A model generated the notes under the pieces. It ran no database searches, was not told the origin of the DNA, and worked only from the letters and a program-made list of their open reading frames with translations. 56,893 bases of DNA, from contig JABJGS010000061.1 in NCBI GenBank assembly GCA_018703155.1, positions 1 to 56,893 on the forward strand, in the 5' to 3' direction. This stretch comes from Francisellaceae bacterium. GTDB taxonomy: Bacteria; Pseudomonadota; Gammaproteobacteria; UBA6186; Azoamicaceae. Shown here one piece after another: positions 45,966 to 56,625 of the stretch; the stretch's first letter is position 1, and every line of letters begins with the position of its first letter. The position numbers were made by a program, and so were the translations under genes.

Positions 45966-48900
45966 TTAACGCAAACTGTTTTTTCTAGATCCAGCACTTG
46001 GCTCTACAGGATCTTGTTTGGGATTAACATCTAACCTATCTTTTATTTCAAGCAATGATGTATCATTTCCTGTGGTTGCTTGTGCTAGATGAGACACAAC
46101 ATTACCTTGCAATTTATCATATGCATCGATTGTTTCATTAAGCTTAACAGCATCCATTTTTAGCACTCCGTTCAAATGATCAGGCAAATTCCCATGCTTA
46201 ACATCATCAAGTAAATCCCTGAATTCTTGATTGCCCAACAAGCTAGGTAAAACTTTATCATCATTCCCACATTGCATTAATGATGATAATATATTAGCAG
46301 ACATTTTGGTTAAACTTTTTAGTTTACTATTCATCCTCACGCTAACTTCTTTGTCGTTAAGATTGGTTGCAATATCATTCATCTTCATAGCGAAGGCAAA
46401 TAATTCTTCTGGTGTAGATGGATTTTCTTTGTTTAATTCAGCAATCATATTAGAAGCCATTTCATTTACTTCTTTATGTTTTTTAGTAATGGATGGACAT
46501 ATCTTACCAATCATCTGACATAGCCAACCTTGACCATGTGTTGCAATTGAGCTTAATGTGTCTCTCATTTTCCTCACTTCTTTTTCTGGACAATTGAAAT
46601 TCACTTCACCTTCCTTTAATTCACTAACGAAGTTATCGTACATTGAACGTGTAGTACCTTTCAGTGTTTGTATATATTTTTTTGAATTAGGCATACCTTC
46701 CACTCTATTACTTTCATCCAAAATCATTTTAAACATAGATGCTCTATTTAACTCACCATTAGCATACTTTTGCTCCATAGAATCTAAAAATTTAGAGGCT
46801 TGAGTATCTGGAATTTGACTAGAGTCCCTTAATCTAGCCATATCAACAATTGCATTTTGATATATTTCCTCATTTCTAAACCCTAAATTGGCACTTTGAT
46901 TTTGTATTTTATATTCACCTCTCATTTCCACAAGCATTGTTGTAAAATCTCCCAACTCATTAGATAGTTGCGACCCAGCCTGCAAATTTTCCATTCCACG
47001 CCCAATTGCACCTATTAGTACAGGCAATGCATCCACAATCTCATCTGATTTATTATTTTCATTATTTATATCATCTATGGTCAATTCATGGTCAGAATTC
47101 AAAAGTTTTTTATATTCTTTAATGGAATTTAGTATTTCTGTTAATCCTTTGGTTGCACTTTCATCCCCAGAAATTTTACTATAAATAATTTCTCTTTTTA
47201 AATTTGCTTCCATACTATTATCTGTAGAACATAGAACCGCACAAAGTTCTTTAAATTCATCAACTGGAATATCACCACCAGGTTGAGAATACATATATTG
47301 AATTAAATTAGATACATCAGCAATTACTCTAGCTGAATATTTATCAACACTTTGCCCTGAATTAATATGCTCAGGCATTACACTCTTAATAAGATCTTTA
47401 ACTTTTTGTGCACCAGGTTTAATTCGACCATACCGATCATATATTTTCATTAGCTTATTATTTTTTTTATAGTTTTCATGTAAGTTATTCATCACTCCTT
47501 TTCTTATACTTTTTCCTTTTTGGATATCTAAAGCTACATCTGGCTCTTTAGGTTTAAACATAGATATCAATGATTCCACTATTTTCTTTTGCCTAAATGT
47601 TCTATCTGCATTGCTTTGTTCAGCAAGTATTTCGTGCTGGCTAAAATCCCTACTGGTAATTTTGTGAACTCTGTGAGTCCCAAAAGCATCTGGACATTTC
47701 TCTACATTAACAAGAGCTTCTTTAGTTTTTTTGTCTAAATCTGATAACTCCTCCTTGGCTATAGCTTCTAATCTTTCCTGAATAGAATCTAGCCCAGAAA
47801 TTACCGACTCTTTAAAATTACTTTTCCTCTCTTCTACTGTTAGCTCTACATCTGAATTTGGTATTCCATCTTTTATAAGTCTATCTATAATAACAAAAGC
47901 TTCCTCGACAACATTTTCAGAAATTATAGAACTACTCCCAACATTAACGACATTCTCTGATGGCAATATACTTGCTATTGCTCTTATTAATTCATTATGC
48001 TCCTCTGGATTTTTATATTGGCAATACTCGGCATACGAACTGTTATCTAGCAGCGCTCTACTAATTATGTTAGATGCTATTCCAACCCTATCCTCATCTG
48101 TCAGTTCTACTTTTTCCTGCAATGCCTCAGGCATATATTTATTTAAAAATGCCAACTCAATTTGTTCATTATTAATAAATGTTTTTGATTCATCGCCATA
48201 AATTAAATCTACAAAATTCAAACAAACAACTTCACCGCTATTATTATCAATGCTCACTTCTAATGCCTTCCTTAAAATGTCAATATGTGAGCCTATATTT
48301 TCTGTATCTACGCCTTTAAATGCTTTAGATAAATTATCGTGAATTTTATTAAGGATAATTTGGTATTGTTCATCAGTTATATTACGCAATATTCCTGCCT
48401 GTTCTAATTGGCCTACAGCAACATCAATTACCATATTAAACATTTGAGTTTTTTCTCTATTAATAATAGAGCCATGTAAATCTTGCATTGTATTTACATT
48501 TTGATTTTTCTGAGCATTCTCATTTCTTACATGTATGAAAAAATCAGACTCTTCAAATACCTCTGGGCTGTTTTTCATTGCTGTTAATGAGGTGCCAACA
48601 ACTATATCTATTTCTTCATACGCTGCATGAAGATTTTTTGCAATATTATCTAAACACTCTCCATCTATTCCATTACTATGTAAAGCGATCAAAAGAGCTC
48701 CTATACTTCCTGTATTTATTTGGCCATCCTCTTGTGTTGCTGATTTACGCATTCCTTTAACTAACTCTTCATTTCCTGGTATATCGAGGCTGTCGATAAT
48801 TCCTTTTAATTCTTTTTGTATTCCCGCTATATTACTACCAAAATTCTCAAGATGCTGCTCATATACTTTGATATCTTTTGCAACCTCTGCATCTAACAAA

Positions 48901-51900
48901 TCAAATTCTTTCTCTAACTCTCTAATTTTATCCTTTTCATCTGCACCAATCTTAGAAAGGCGTTCATCAAATTGATTCTGTATGTCTTCTTTCCGTTTAT
49001 AAAAAATAGCATCGATTAATAGCGTTGGTTCTTTCTCCTCTTTTTTGGCGTTACTTTCATTTAATATTGAATCATAAGATAAGCCTCTAGCTCCAAGAAT
49101 AAGTACCTCTGTTCGAAATGATTGCTTTACTTCACCAAATACAGCTTTGGCATTCAAATTTAATAATATTTTTTCTGCAAATTTAGTACTTCTAGTATAT
49201 TGAGAGGACACATCACTTACTTCTTTAACTGATGCAATTTCACTAATTACTCCATCAAATAAGTTTGACGTGTTTTCACTCTTACTTTCTAATTTACAAA
49301 CATCAATAGCTCTATCAATTAGTGTCAATTGAGCTTCAAGTGTCTTCACTATATTCATACTGAAATTAATTGAATCATCATCTGCCTTTCCATGAACTTT
49401 TTCATACTCCATGATTTTAGCTTTTATTGCCGCCAACTCTTTACTATATTCATATTTCTGTATTGATAATAACTTCCTGTTTTCATTAGGATTTTCACTC
49501 ATCACCTCAATACCAATTGCATGCCCAACTTTAGTCATTAATGTATTATAAGTTTCAGTACCATCAGGAATTGCCTCCATTGTGGCTACAACCGTGTGAT
49601 TAACTTTAGATGGAATATTATAGTTGCCGACCATCGATGGCTCAGCTTCTCGCCTTTGTGCAGCAGCTTCTTGTAGTTCATCATTCATATAGATGTTTTG
49701 TTGCAAAGAAAATTCAACATCCTCTCGTAAACGACCTATCAATTCTGCATTCTCTAGTAACTCTACTTTAAAAATATCTTCTGGATTATGTGCGTCTATA
49801 TATTCAGCTAATACCTCGCCAATATGTTGTTCTAATGCTTCTGAAAAAAGATCATTTCTAGATATATCAACGGTGTATTCATTTGGCAATAAGCTTGCTA
49901 GACTGCGCATCAATCTATTATACTCCATAGGAAATTCCATTTGGTAATGTTTATCCATACCCGTATAGTTATTGTTGGCATGTAATGCTACTGCAATACA
50001 CCTCTTTATGATTTCATTTTTGTCAGTATTTGTTAACGGTACCTTTTTTAATAGTTTATCTGGCAAATACTCTTGCAATACAGCATTGCTCATTTCCACA
50101 TCATCTAGTCGAGTTTTAGCCCCCATATCTCCACCATTGGCAATATCAACAGCATTAAGACACAATACTGCACCCGTTTCTTCATCTATTTTTATTTCAA
50201 GAATTTCTCTTAACACTTCAAGTTCTGAAGATATTCCACTCTCCATATCTATTTTTTTAAAACTTTCACTAAGGTTATGCTGTATTGCTCCTAGAACATT
50301 GGCATATTGTGTATCAGTTAAATTTTCAAGCATTCCAGCTTCATCTAACTGTTCAAGCATTATTTCAACTGCCTTATTGAAAATATTATTCCTACTTCTA
50401 TTAATCATAACCGTTAACGTTGATTCATGGTCTATATGATAATCTCTACTTGAAGTGCTGATGTGCTCATATATTGATTCTCTATTTCCACTTTCAACAT
50501 GTCTATTAGAAGTTGATATAGCTGGCTCAAATATTTCCTCAAGTGCAGAATAGGAACTTATCACTCTTGTTTGTAGTTCATCCAAATCTTGTTTTTTTGC
50601 CTCAGAGCAGCATTCCAGCAATTTTAATTGTGCAATTGCATTATTAATAGATTTACTATTAATTTTATTGCCTTCTGGCTGTACTAACATGCTTCTGATC
50701 CTTGCAAAATTTTCTGGATCTTGTTCTGGGTGTTTCTTCTCCATTTTATCAATTATGCTACTTAAACTCCCTAATACACTTCTCAGCTCTTTTTCTTCTT
50801 TTTTTATTTGCTTATTAAGATCTTGCCTATTCCCCTCAATAGCTTTCTCACCGAGATCTGCATTTTTTTCTGCCTTAGCTACCTTATTATCTAAATCATT
50901 AATTAATCCAGTTAATTTTCTTCTTTTATTTGCAGTACAACAATCCAACTTTTTAAGCATCTTAATAGCTGATTCTATATTGGCATGTTCTTGGCCAACA
51001 TCTGATTCTTTTCTTTCTAATTTCTCAGTTATTTCCATAAATTTAGTTAAGGGGTATTCATGATGCTTTATTTGCATCTTGAATATAATATCATTAACTT
51101 CATCTTTAATTGCCCTGTTAATTTTTGCATATTCTGCCTCATACACATCCTGATTTGCGTTATACTCTTGTTCCATCAATACATCTAATAAATCTCCTAG
51201 CTTATCTGTTTTGACATCATCACGTTTTAAATTAAGCATATTATCAATATGCCTACCTTGTATGTGTAGCATGGAAGAATCAAGAACAAGTCTATGTTTA
51301 GAATCTGGCCATATTTCCTTAGAGCTGATATCTAATAATATTCTCTCTTTATATTGAGTTTTAAAGTCATATTTTTTTATTTTATCCTGCAAAGATGAAA
51401 CAAGAACAACTGTGCTTGCTATGTTTTCTATATTATTGGGAAGTTCTCTATCATTAACCATGGCAACATTTAAATCTTTTGCCAATGATATTAAATTTAA
51501 AATTCCAAATTGCTCATCAATAAGGTCTAAAGTTCTATTTAATGAACCATCTACTGTTGGTCCATGTATTTTTTTATATTCATTAATTTTTTCAGTTAAT
51601 TCAGCTAACCGTGCAAGACATTTCTCTTTCGATTGTTCAAGTAAAATGGTATCTTTAACTGGGTCATCGCCCAACCGTTGACCACCAACTACATTATTTA
51701 AAAGATCCATTGCCATCAGGTATTCAACTTCTCTCTCCTCCTGTCTCTTATCATGAGGGCTTGTCTTTTTTACTTTAGTTTCTTCAGGCTCAATATTGAC
51801 AGTACTATCTAGAATTGGCAAACCATCTTGATCGCACTCTATGTTAAGTTCTCCTAACTCTAGATCTAGGTCTCTCCCTTGTGCATCATATTCAGCCACT

Positions 51901-52328
51901 GACTCTTCTAAGTCTGACAAATCCAAATCAAGCATGAGCTCATCTGCTTCATTTGCCATTTTCACAGCTCTTCCTAGCTGTTCAATTTGGTCCCTCTTAG
52001 TGAAAGCCTCAATCATTTCTTCTCTATCTTTAGATACACTACTGAGCTTTTTCTCTATCTTTTCAATATTTTTCTGACTTTTTTTGGCTTTTTTTATATA
52101 TTTATCAGATATGTTCCCCATATTTCTTTGATGTTTATATTTTTGTATATCTATTTCAACTTTCTTCTGAAAGTCATGAAGTTGAAAATTAATTGCTTCG
52201 GCAAAATAATGGAAAGGATTAGTGTCTTCTTTATTGTCAAAAATATGATTATAATAAACCATAGGCTTATATAGTGGTTTATATGGTTTACCTTTTGGAT
52301 ATTTTTTACCCATAGCAACAATCTTCAT
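45966..52328 (-). CDS. giant helical protein with duplicated module
   Basis: About 2120 residues, Glu/Lys/Asp-rich, with extended coiled-coil character and no obvious membrane segment or signal peptide. A large internal duplication is visible. Around residue 645-825, QLDEAGMLENLTDTQYANVL through LMRSLASLLPNE recurs around 1293-1470 as QLEQAGILRNITDEQYQIIL through LIRAIASILPSE. An upstream part (EYKKIHGPTVDGSLNRTLDL, ~250) also recurs (EYEKVHGKADDDSINFSMNI, ~980). The N-terminus is basic (KKYPKGKPYKPLYKP). ATGs at 52328 and 52313 are both possible starts. Family not recognised; a very large secreted or structural protein is likely. Confidence 0.75.
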   Translation of the reverse strand: MKIVAMGKKYPKGKPYKPLYKPMVYYNHIFDNKEDTNPFHYFAEAINFQLHDFQKKVEIDIQKYKHQRNMGNISDKYIKKAKKSQKNIEKIEKKLSSVSKDREEMIEAFTKRDQIEQLGRAVKMANEADELMLDLDLSDLEESVAEYDAQGRDLDLELGELNIECDQDGLPILDSTVNIEPEETKVKKTSPHDKRQEEREVEYLMAMDLLNNVVGGQRLGDDPVKDTILLEQSKEKCLARLAELTEKINEYKKIHGPTVDGSLNRTLDLIDEQFGILNLISLAKDLNVAMVNDRELPNNIENIASTVVLVSSLQDKIKKYDFKTQYKERILLDISSKEIWPDSKHRLVLDSSMLHIQGRHIDNMLNLKRDDVKTDKLGDLLDVLMEQEYNANQDVYEAEYAKINRAIKDEVNDIIFKMQIKHHEYPLTKFMEITEKLERKESDVGQEHANIESAIKMLKKLDCCTANKRRKLTGLINDLDNKVAKAEKNADLGEKAIEGNRQDLNKQIKKEEKELRSVLGSLSSIIDKMEKKHPEQDPENFARIRSMLVQPEGNKINSKSINNAIAQLKLLECCSEAKKQDLDELQTRVISSYSALEEIFEPAISTSNRHVESGNRESIYEHISTSSRDYHIDHESTLTVMINRSRNNIFNKAVEIMLEQLDEAGMLENLTDTQYANVLGAIQHNLSESFKKIDMESGISSELEVLREILEIKIDEETGAVLCLNAVDIANGGDMGAKTRLDDVEMSNAVLQEYLPDKLLKKVPLTNTDKNEIIKRCIAVALHANNNYTGMDKHYQMEFPMEYNRLMRSLASLLPNEYTVDISRNDLFSEALEQHIGEVLAEYIDAHNPEDIFKVELLENAELIGRLREDVEFSLQQNIYMNDELQEAAAQRREAEPSMVGNYNIPSKVNHTVVATMEAIPDGTETYNTLMTKVGHAIGIEVMSENPNENRKLLSIQKYEYSKELAAIKAKIMEYEKVHGKADDDSINFSMNIVKTLEAQLTLIDRAIDVCKLESKSENTSNLFDGVISEIASVKEVSDVSSQYTRSTKFAEKILLNLNAKAVFGEVKQSFRTEVLILGARGLSYDSILNESNAKKEEKEPTLLIDAIFYKRKEDIQNQFDERLSKIGADEKDKIRELEKEFDLLDAEVAKDIKVYEQHLENFGSNIAGIQKELKGIIDSLDIPGNEELVKGMRKSATQEDGQINTGSIGALLIALHSNGIDGECLDNIAKNLHAAYEEIDIVVGTSLTAMKNSPEVFEESDFFIHVRNENAQKNQNVNTMQDLHGSIINREKTQMFNMVIDVAVGQLEQAGILRNITDEQYQIILNKIHDNLSKAFKGVDTENIGSHIDILRKALEVSIDNNSGEVVCLNFVDLIYGDESKTFINNEQIELAFLNKYMPEALQEKVELTDEDRVGIASNIISRALLDNSSYAEYCQYKNPEEHNELIRAIASILPSENVVNVGSSSIISENVVEEAFVIIDRLIKDGIPNSDVELTVEERKSNFKESVISGLDSIQERLEAIAKEELSDLDKKTKEALVNVEKCPDAFGTHRVHKITSRDFSQHEILAEQSNADRTFRQKKIVESLISMFKPKEPDVALDIQKGKSIRKGVMNNLHENYKKNNKLMKIYDRYGRIKPGAQKVKDLIKSVMPEHINSGQSVDKYSARVIADVSNLIQYMYSQPGGDIPVDEFKELCAVLCSTDNSMEANLKREIIYSKISGDESATKGLTEILNSIKEYKKLLNSDHELTIDDINNENNKSDEIVDALPVLIGAIGRGMENLQAGSQLSNELGDFTTMLVEMRGEYKIQNQSANLGFRNEEIYQNAIVDMARLRDSSQIPDTQASKFLDSMEQKYANGELNRASMFKMILDESNRVEGMPNSKKYIQTLKGTTRSMYDNFVSELKEGEVNFNCPEKEVRKMRDTLSSIATHGQGWLCQMIGKICPSITKKHKEVNEMASNMIAELNKENPSTPEELFAFAMKMNDIATNLNDKEVSVRMNSKLKSLTKMSANILSSLMQCGNDDKVLPSLLGNQEFRDLLDDVKHGNLPDHLNGVLKMDAVKLNETIDAYDKLQGNVVSHLAQATTGNDTSLLEIKDRLDVNPKQDPVEPSAGSRKNSLR

Positions 52329-52630
52329 CAAGGCTCATTTGTTTGACATTATCAGGTAAATATAAGTTCAAATTATTTATTACCACAAAAGATAAACATC
52401 CACTTTGTGCAACTGAATTATCAACAAACCCACTTGATGATAAATTTAAAAGTAGAGTGAACACTCAAGCTGATTATGCAAAGTCTGCATAAGACATCTA
52501 GCACTTTAAAATAGGGATATGTGAATATAAATCGGGTATATACTGGCATCTTCGCATTAGTGTGACATCACATATTTCACACTTACGCTAAAATATATTG
52601 TCCTACTAGTAATGAATAAGGAGATATATA
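52329..52630. other. divergent promoter region between the giant gene and the hairpin-protein gene
   Basis: About 300 bp. AGTGTGA (52559-52565) and TCACACT (52577-52583) form a 7-bp inverted repeat with an 11-nt gap, upstream of a TAAAAT (52589-52594) that could be a -10 for the plus-strand gene. The symmetry suggests an operator. No gene. Confidence 0.4.
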
Positions 52631-54496
52631 TTGTCTACTCCGCAAACTGAAATGGTAATGCCTAACAGATATCCTATAATGGACCCTACATCCGTTTTAG
52701 AATCTTTAAGTCAAGCAAATTCTCTACTGTCAAAAATATCAACTCATGTTACATCAGATGGGAAACTACCCATAGAAGAGCAAACACGAATTGAATTACT
52801 CGACAAAATCAGCAAGAGAGCATTAGATATTACTGAACTTCACAATGAAATCACAAGTCAGGACAAAGTGTTCTTTGATGACATTGACAAAATCAGAGAG
52901 TTAATGAAAGAACAAACGGATGATATGCGTCTCTACCAATCAGATGATGACTTGAAAAGTTTATTTATCGATTACTCTGCCATATACACAAAAATCTCTG
53001 CTGACTTCGATATGCTACATATAGCACTTACAGAACAATTTGCTGAAGCCATTCATCATAAAACTTCCGATATGGAATCAATAGAACGATTTCCTCTTAA
53101 GCGTAGCTTGTCTGAGGTGGCAAAAATTTATATGGCAAACACATCAATTACAGATATGCCGACTTTTAACATGGGGGCAAAAGCTAAAGCTGCTTACAAT
53201 AAAGTAAAAAATTCAAAAAAATATCAATATTACCTCGCCGGAGCTATTCTTGGCTGTGGGGCTCTTGCCTTAACTATAATATGTCCACCTGCAGGTGCTG
53301 CAGTATCTGTTGGTATGTGGGCAACATTTGTAGCTGGTGCTGCTGACGGTGTAATAACCATTGGAATGTCAGCTCGTGATATTACCAATAGTGTCGATGA
53401 AGATTTTCTTGACCTTAAAACTAAAGCTAAACTTGAAAATTTAATACAAGAACAGAAATCAGTAGCTAACGCTCTTAGAGATACTCAAGAAATAAAAAAT
53501 GAAGACAGCATTACAAAGCAGCATGATGAAATTCTAAAAGAATTACATGATAAAACCGGAAAAACTATTGATGCAATAAGCACAGATATTAAAGACACTA
53601 TTGCTAGCTGTGATCTGAATGAAGAAGATCGACAAAAAATGTTAGCAACTATAAATGAAAGTGAAGTCCTTCTCGACATTGAAAAAGAAATTGAAAGACT
53701 AAATAATGATTTAATTGTTTTGTTAAATCACGAACAAGATGGAGCAGAAAAATCTAAAGCTAAAGCACCGAAAGATATTGCCCAGCAATTTGCTACTATA
53801 ATTGATAAGTTAAAAGAGGCCAATGGGAAAGTCGATTTACTAGAAATACCTGTCAAACAAAAATTACAAATTAAATCGGGTATAAATGATAATATTGAAC
53901 ATACAAAAGTACTGCATCAAGGTTTTAAAAAATATGTTAATAGCGATACAGAGTTCAAAAAAATAGCAAAAGGGACTCTACTCAAAAAAATTGCCACGTG
54001 CAAACGCAGCAGACTAATTAGCGGGTTTGCAATAGCCCTTGCTGTAACTAGTATTGCCTTGGCTATAGCGTTCCCCCCAGCAGGTGCATTAGCTGTTATC
54101 GCTACTGCCACTGTATTTTGCGCACAATTAGCTCTTGGGGGAACAGCTTTAGGTATGTCAGCGTATGACGCTCATAAAAGCTGTAAAGAATTATCAGAAC
54201 ATAGATCTAATCTTGCTCAAATTGAGAGGGAAGATTATAGCAACGATACAGACCTAAGTGAAAGAATGGTGTCTATCGATGATGACCTGCAAAGTTTATC
54301 TGAATATAACAAAAATCTTGCTGAAACCGGAAATAGTGGTGACCTATTAATTCCAGCACCTACATGTACTGTGGCACATGAATCTCACGCTGTATGCCAT
54401 AAGAAAAAATTTAAAACTAAGCTTTCTAGTTCGGCCCCATCAACACCATCAGCAACAACCCGCAACCATAGAGGTTCAACTAGAAACGGAACATAA
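52631..54496 (+). CDS. hypothetical protein with two duplicated hydrophobic hairpins
   Basis: A 621-residue protein starting at TTG, chosen because AAGGAG lies 8 nt upstream; the nearest ATGs (codons 8 and 10) lack a site. Two hydrophobic segments (~201-246 and ~464-512) share a pattern: long Ala/Gly/Ile stretch, CPPAGA or FPPAGA, then GMSARD or GMSAYD. Each is followed by a charged helical region, so the protein looks like a tandem duplication of a membrane-inserting hairpin plus coiled coil. The tail is Ser/Thr/Arg-rich. Membrane insertion into host or bacterial membrane is inferred; the family is unknown. Confidence 0.75.
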   Translation: MSTPQTEMVMPNRYPIMDPTSVLESLSQANSLLSKISTHVTSDGKLPIEEQTRIELLDKISKRALDITELHNEITSQDKVFFDDIDKIRELMKEQTDDMRLYQSDDDLKSLFIDYSAIYTKISADFDMLHIALTEQFAEAIHHKTSDMESIERFPLKRSLSEVAKIYMANTSITDMPTFNMGAKAKAAYNKVKNSKKYQYYLAGAILGCGALALTIICPPAGAAVSVGMWATFVAGAADGVITIGMSARDITNSVDEDFLDLKTKAKLENLIQEQKSVANALRDTQEIKNEDSITKQHDEILKELHDKTGKTIDAISTDIKDTIASCDLNEEDRQKMLATINESEVLLDIEKEIERLNNDLIVLLNHEQDGAEKSKAKAPKDIAQQFATIIDKLKEANGKVDLLEIPVKQKLQIKSGINDNIEHTKVLHQGFKKYVNSDTEFKKIAKGTLLKKIATCKRSRLISGFAIALAVTSIALAIAFPPAGALAVIATATVFCAQLALGGTALGMSAYDAHKSCKELSEHRSNLAQIEREDYSNDTDLSERMVSIDDDLQSLSEYNKNLAETGNSGDLLIPAPTCTVAHESHAVCHKKKFKTKLSSSAPSTPSATTRNHRGSTRNGT

Positions 54497-54610
54497 AATA
54501 TCTATGTTCATAATGACCTTCAACAAATCAGCAGAAAGGCCGGTCAAATAACCGTAAATTTACCTCTAAATATCCACACAACAACCTGTATCTAGTTTAA
54601 ACTCAATATT

Positions 54611-56455
54611 ATGGATACTTTAGAAAGCAAATTAGGGTTTAAAATACCCAAAAAAAATAGCAGTGTGAAGCCTAGTGTTGAACTTAACATTGAGGCAATC
54701 TCTGAGTGGGTGCACGAACTGCCAATGTCAGATACTGGTGTTTGCACGAAAATGCTCTTCAATCTATTGAAAGAAATCAATAGCTCTGAACTTGACTATA
54801 ATCTACGATTTGAAATTGCAGAGGTAATAAAACCTTGCATTCACTCTATTAGTCTTGCTCTGAAAAAACATTATTACAATCAAAACTCTGCTTTATCTAA
54901 AAAGCAAATTGCTATTTCTCGTCTATCTATTGCTTTATTCATCGAGCTCACATTAATATATAAAGATATATTAGATGGATTAAATAGCTCAGGTAAGATT
55001 AAAAGCGATAAAATTACCGCAACAACCAGCATATTCAGAATAATGAATCATACAAGATTAATTCTTCAAGTTAAATACCTACTTTATGAAGCAGCACCAG
55101 AAAATTTATGGCAAGAAATTTATACTTTATACAGTCTAGCCAAAGAAAATGGCTTAAATACTGCTGAATCTATTAATCAATTGGCATATGAGCCACTAAA
55201 AAATATTGAAGATTCATTCAAAAAAACTCTTTTAATTGCAGTGAGCAATCCATTTCAATGGAGACAAATTGAACAAGAATCTATATCTAAAGCAACCAAT
55301 GAATGGCTAACTCATGTATCAATCAAAATGTTTACTGATGATGACAAAAAAAACATCGGTAGTTATGCTATTGATTTAAATACTGATCTACCTCCTTCTC
55401 CAGCTATTCTTGAAAAATTTGTTCCAAGCAATAACTCCTTATGCTTAAATACAATAAATCTTAATAATAGTATCGGTAAAGTTTTATTCGAACTGGAAAG
55501 CAATGAAATTCGTGCTAGAACAAAGCATGATCGAGAGCCAAGCTACTCCCTACACATACCAACGTTACAAAAATTATATATTAATTGGTCAACTAATATA
55601 TCTCGGGCTAATACAAGATTTGCACTGGGTGGCAAGATGACTATTGCTATTGGTGCTCCAGCTGCACACTACTATATAAGTGGCAAAAAAGAATTTAATA
55701 TTGACTCTAATCTTAGTGGGTCTAGTGAGAGTAATGGTCTTTCAATGGATACATCAGATTTACCAACATTTGACATGGTAAGCTCAGACACTTTAAGTAT
55801 GGATGACAGCTCTGTAGAAGAAGAGACTGTACATGATATATTTGCAAACTTTCAATGTGAAACAATAAATGTTAGCCCGACTGGCTCATGTTTACGCTGG
55901 CTAGGCGATTCACACCCAGCCATTGAGCCTGGCGAAATTATATGCATGCGTAATACTGAAATGGTTGATGAACAGTGGGGCATTGGTGTAATACGCTGGC
56001 TAAAGCATGATGAAAACAATTCTCTTAAAATTGGTATTCAACTTTTAGGACCTTATGCCAAACCCGCAGGGATCCAACTTATAAAAGATGATGAATCAGC
56101 AAGCTGCTACCTTAGGAGCTTAATATTACCAGAAGTAGAATCATTGAATATGAAACGTACTATAATAACACCTGTACTACCATTTAAAATTGGTAGTGTA
56201 ATCAATTTAAAAATGAATGATTCAGAAGAGCCCATAAAGTCTGAACTATTAGTACAAGAAGACCAAACCTCATATTACAAACAATTTGAGTATAAAACTG
56301 GTAAAAATCAAGGTGTTATTGACAAAGCTCTTGAAGACCAATCAGTAGCTAAAGGCGCAGATATAAGCGACGAAGAAGTTAAAGTAGATGATGGTAAACT
56401 TTCTAGAAAATCAGATCCAAATGATGAATTTGACAACATTTGGGATGACCTGTAA
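54611..56455 (+). CDS. hypothetical protein with C-terminal PilZ-like domain
   Basis: A 614-residue protein. The N-terminal ~350 residues are helical with no known motif. A Ser/Asp-rich linker (~375-410) leads into a beta-rich domain (~415-510) where TINVSPTGSCLRW, PGEIICMR and WGIGVIRW plus LKIGIQLLGPYA resemble a PilZ barrel. The RxxxR c-di-GMP motif is not visible, so nucleotide binding is doubtful. The acidic C-terminus ends DEFDNIWDDL. Similar long proteins with a PilZ-like end occur in other gammaproteobacteria. The linker contains SDLPTFDM, echoing TDMPTFNM in the upstream protein. Confidence 0.65.
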   Translation: MDTLESKLGFKIPKKNSSVKPSVELNIEAISEWVHELPMSDTGVCTKMLFNLLKEINSSELDYNLRFEIAEVIKPCIHSISLALKKHYYNQNSALSKKQIAISRLSIALFIELTLIYKDILDGLNSSGKIKSDKITATTSIFRIMNHTRLILQVKYLLYEAAPENLWQEIYTLYSLAKENGLNTAESINQLAYEPLKNIEDSFKKTLLIAVSNPFQWRQIEQESISKATNEWLTHVSIKMFTDDDKKNIGSYAIDLNTDLPPSPAILEKFVPSNNSLCLNTINLNNSIGKVLFELESNEIRARTKHDREPSYSLHIPTLQKLYINWSTNISRANTRFALGGKMTIAIGAPAAHYYISGKKEFNIDSNLSGSSESNGLSMDTSDLPTFDMVSSDTLSMDDSSVEEETVHDIFANFQCETINVSPTGSCLRWLGDSHPAIEPGEIICMRNTEMVDEQWGIGVIRWLKHDENNSLKIGIQLLGPYAKPAGIQLIKDDESASCYLRSLILPEVESLNMKRTIITPVLPFKIGSVINLKMNDSEEPIKSELLVQEDQTSYYKQFEYKTGKNQGVIDKALEDQSVAKGADISDEEVKVDDGKLSRKSDPNDEFDNIWDDL

Positions 56456-56576
56456 TCTTCATAAAAATAAATTAATAGAGCTAAAATGAAAACTTTTTAA
56501 GTAATGAATAACGAATGCAGAGAAAATTTAAAACTTAGTGTGTTAGTTTGATAAGCCATGTGGAATCTCGTCCCTA

Positions 56577-56606
56577 TATATCACCTGCCCCTATGTCACC
56601 TGCCCC
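56577..56606. repeat. two tandem copies of a 15-bp repeat upstream of fadL
   Basis: TATATCACCTGCCCC (56577-56591) is followed directly by TATGTCACCTGCCCC (56592-56606), differing at one base. The pair lies just upstream of a TATAAT at 56626-56631 and could be a binding site for a transcription factor such as an FadR-like regulator; that is inference. Confidence 0.6.
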
Positions 56607-56625
56607 TATCTACGCTAACACATAC

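Noticed and set aside
49972-50439. 155-residue plus-strand ORF opposite the giant gene
   Set aside because: Ser/Leu/Ile-rich composition is the complement of Glu/Lys/Asp coiled-coil coding; no ribosome site or motif. Several similar shadows lie along the same gene.
52561-52572. TGTGACATCACA as a CRP site
   Set aside because: CRP half-sites need a 6-bp spacer; here it is 2 bp. The wider AGTGTGA/TCACACT symmetry is a better description.
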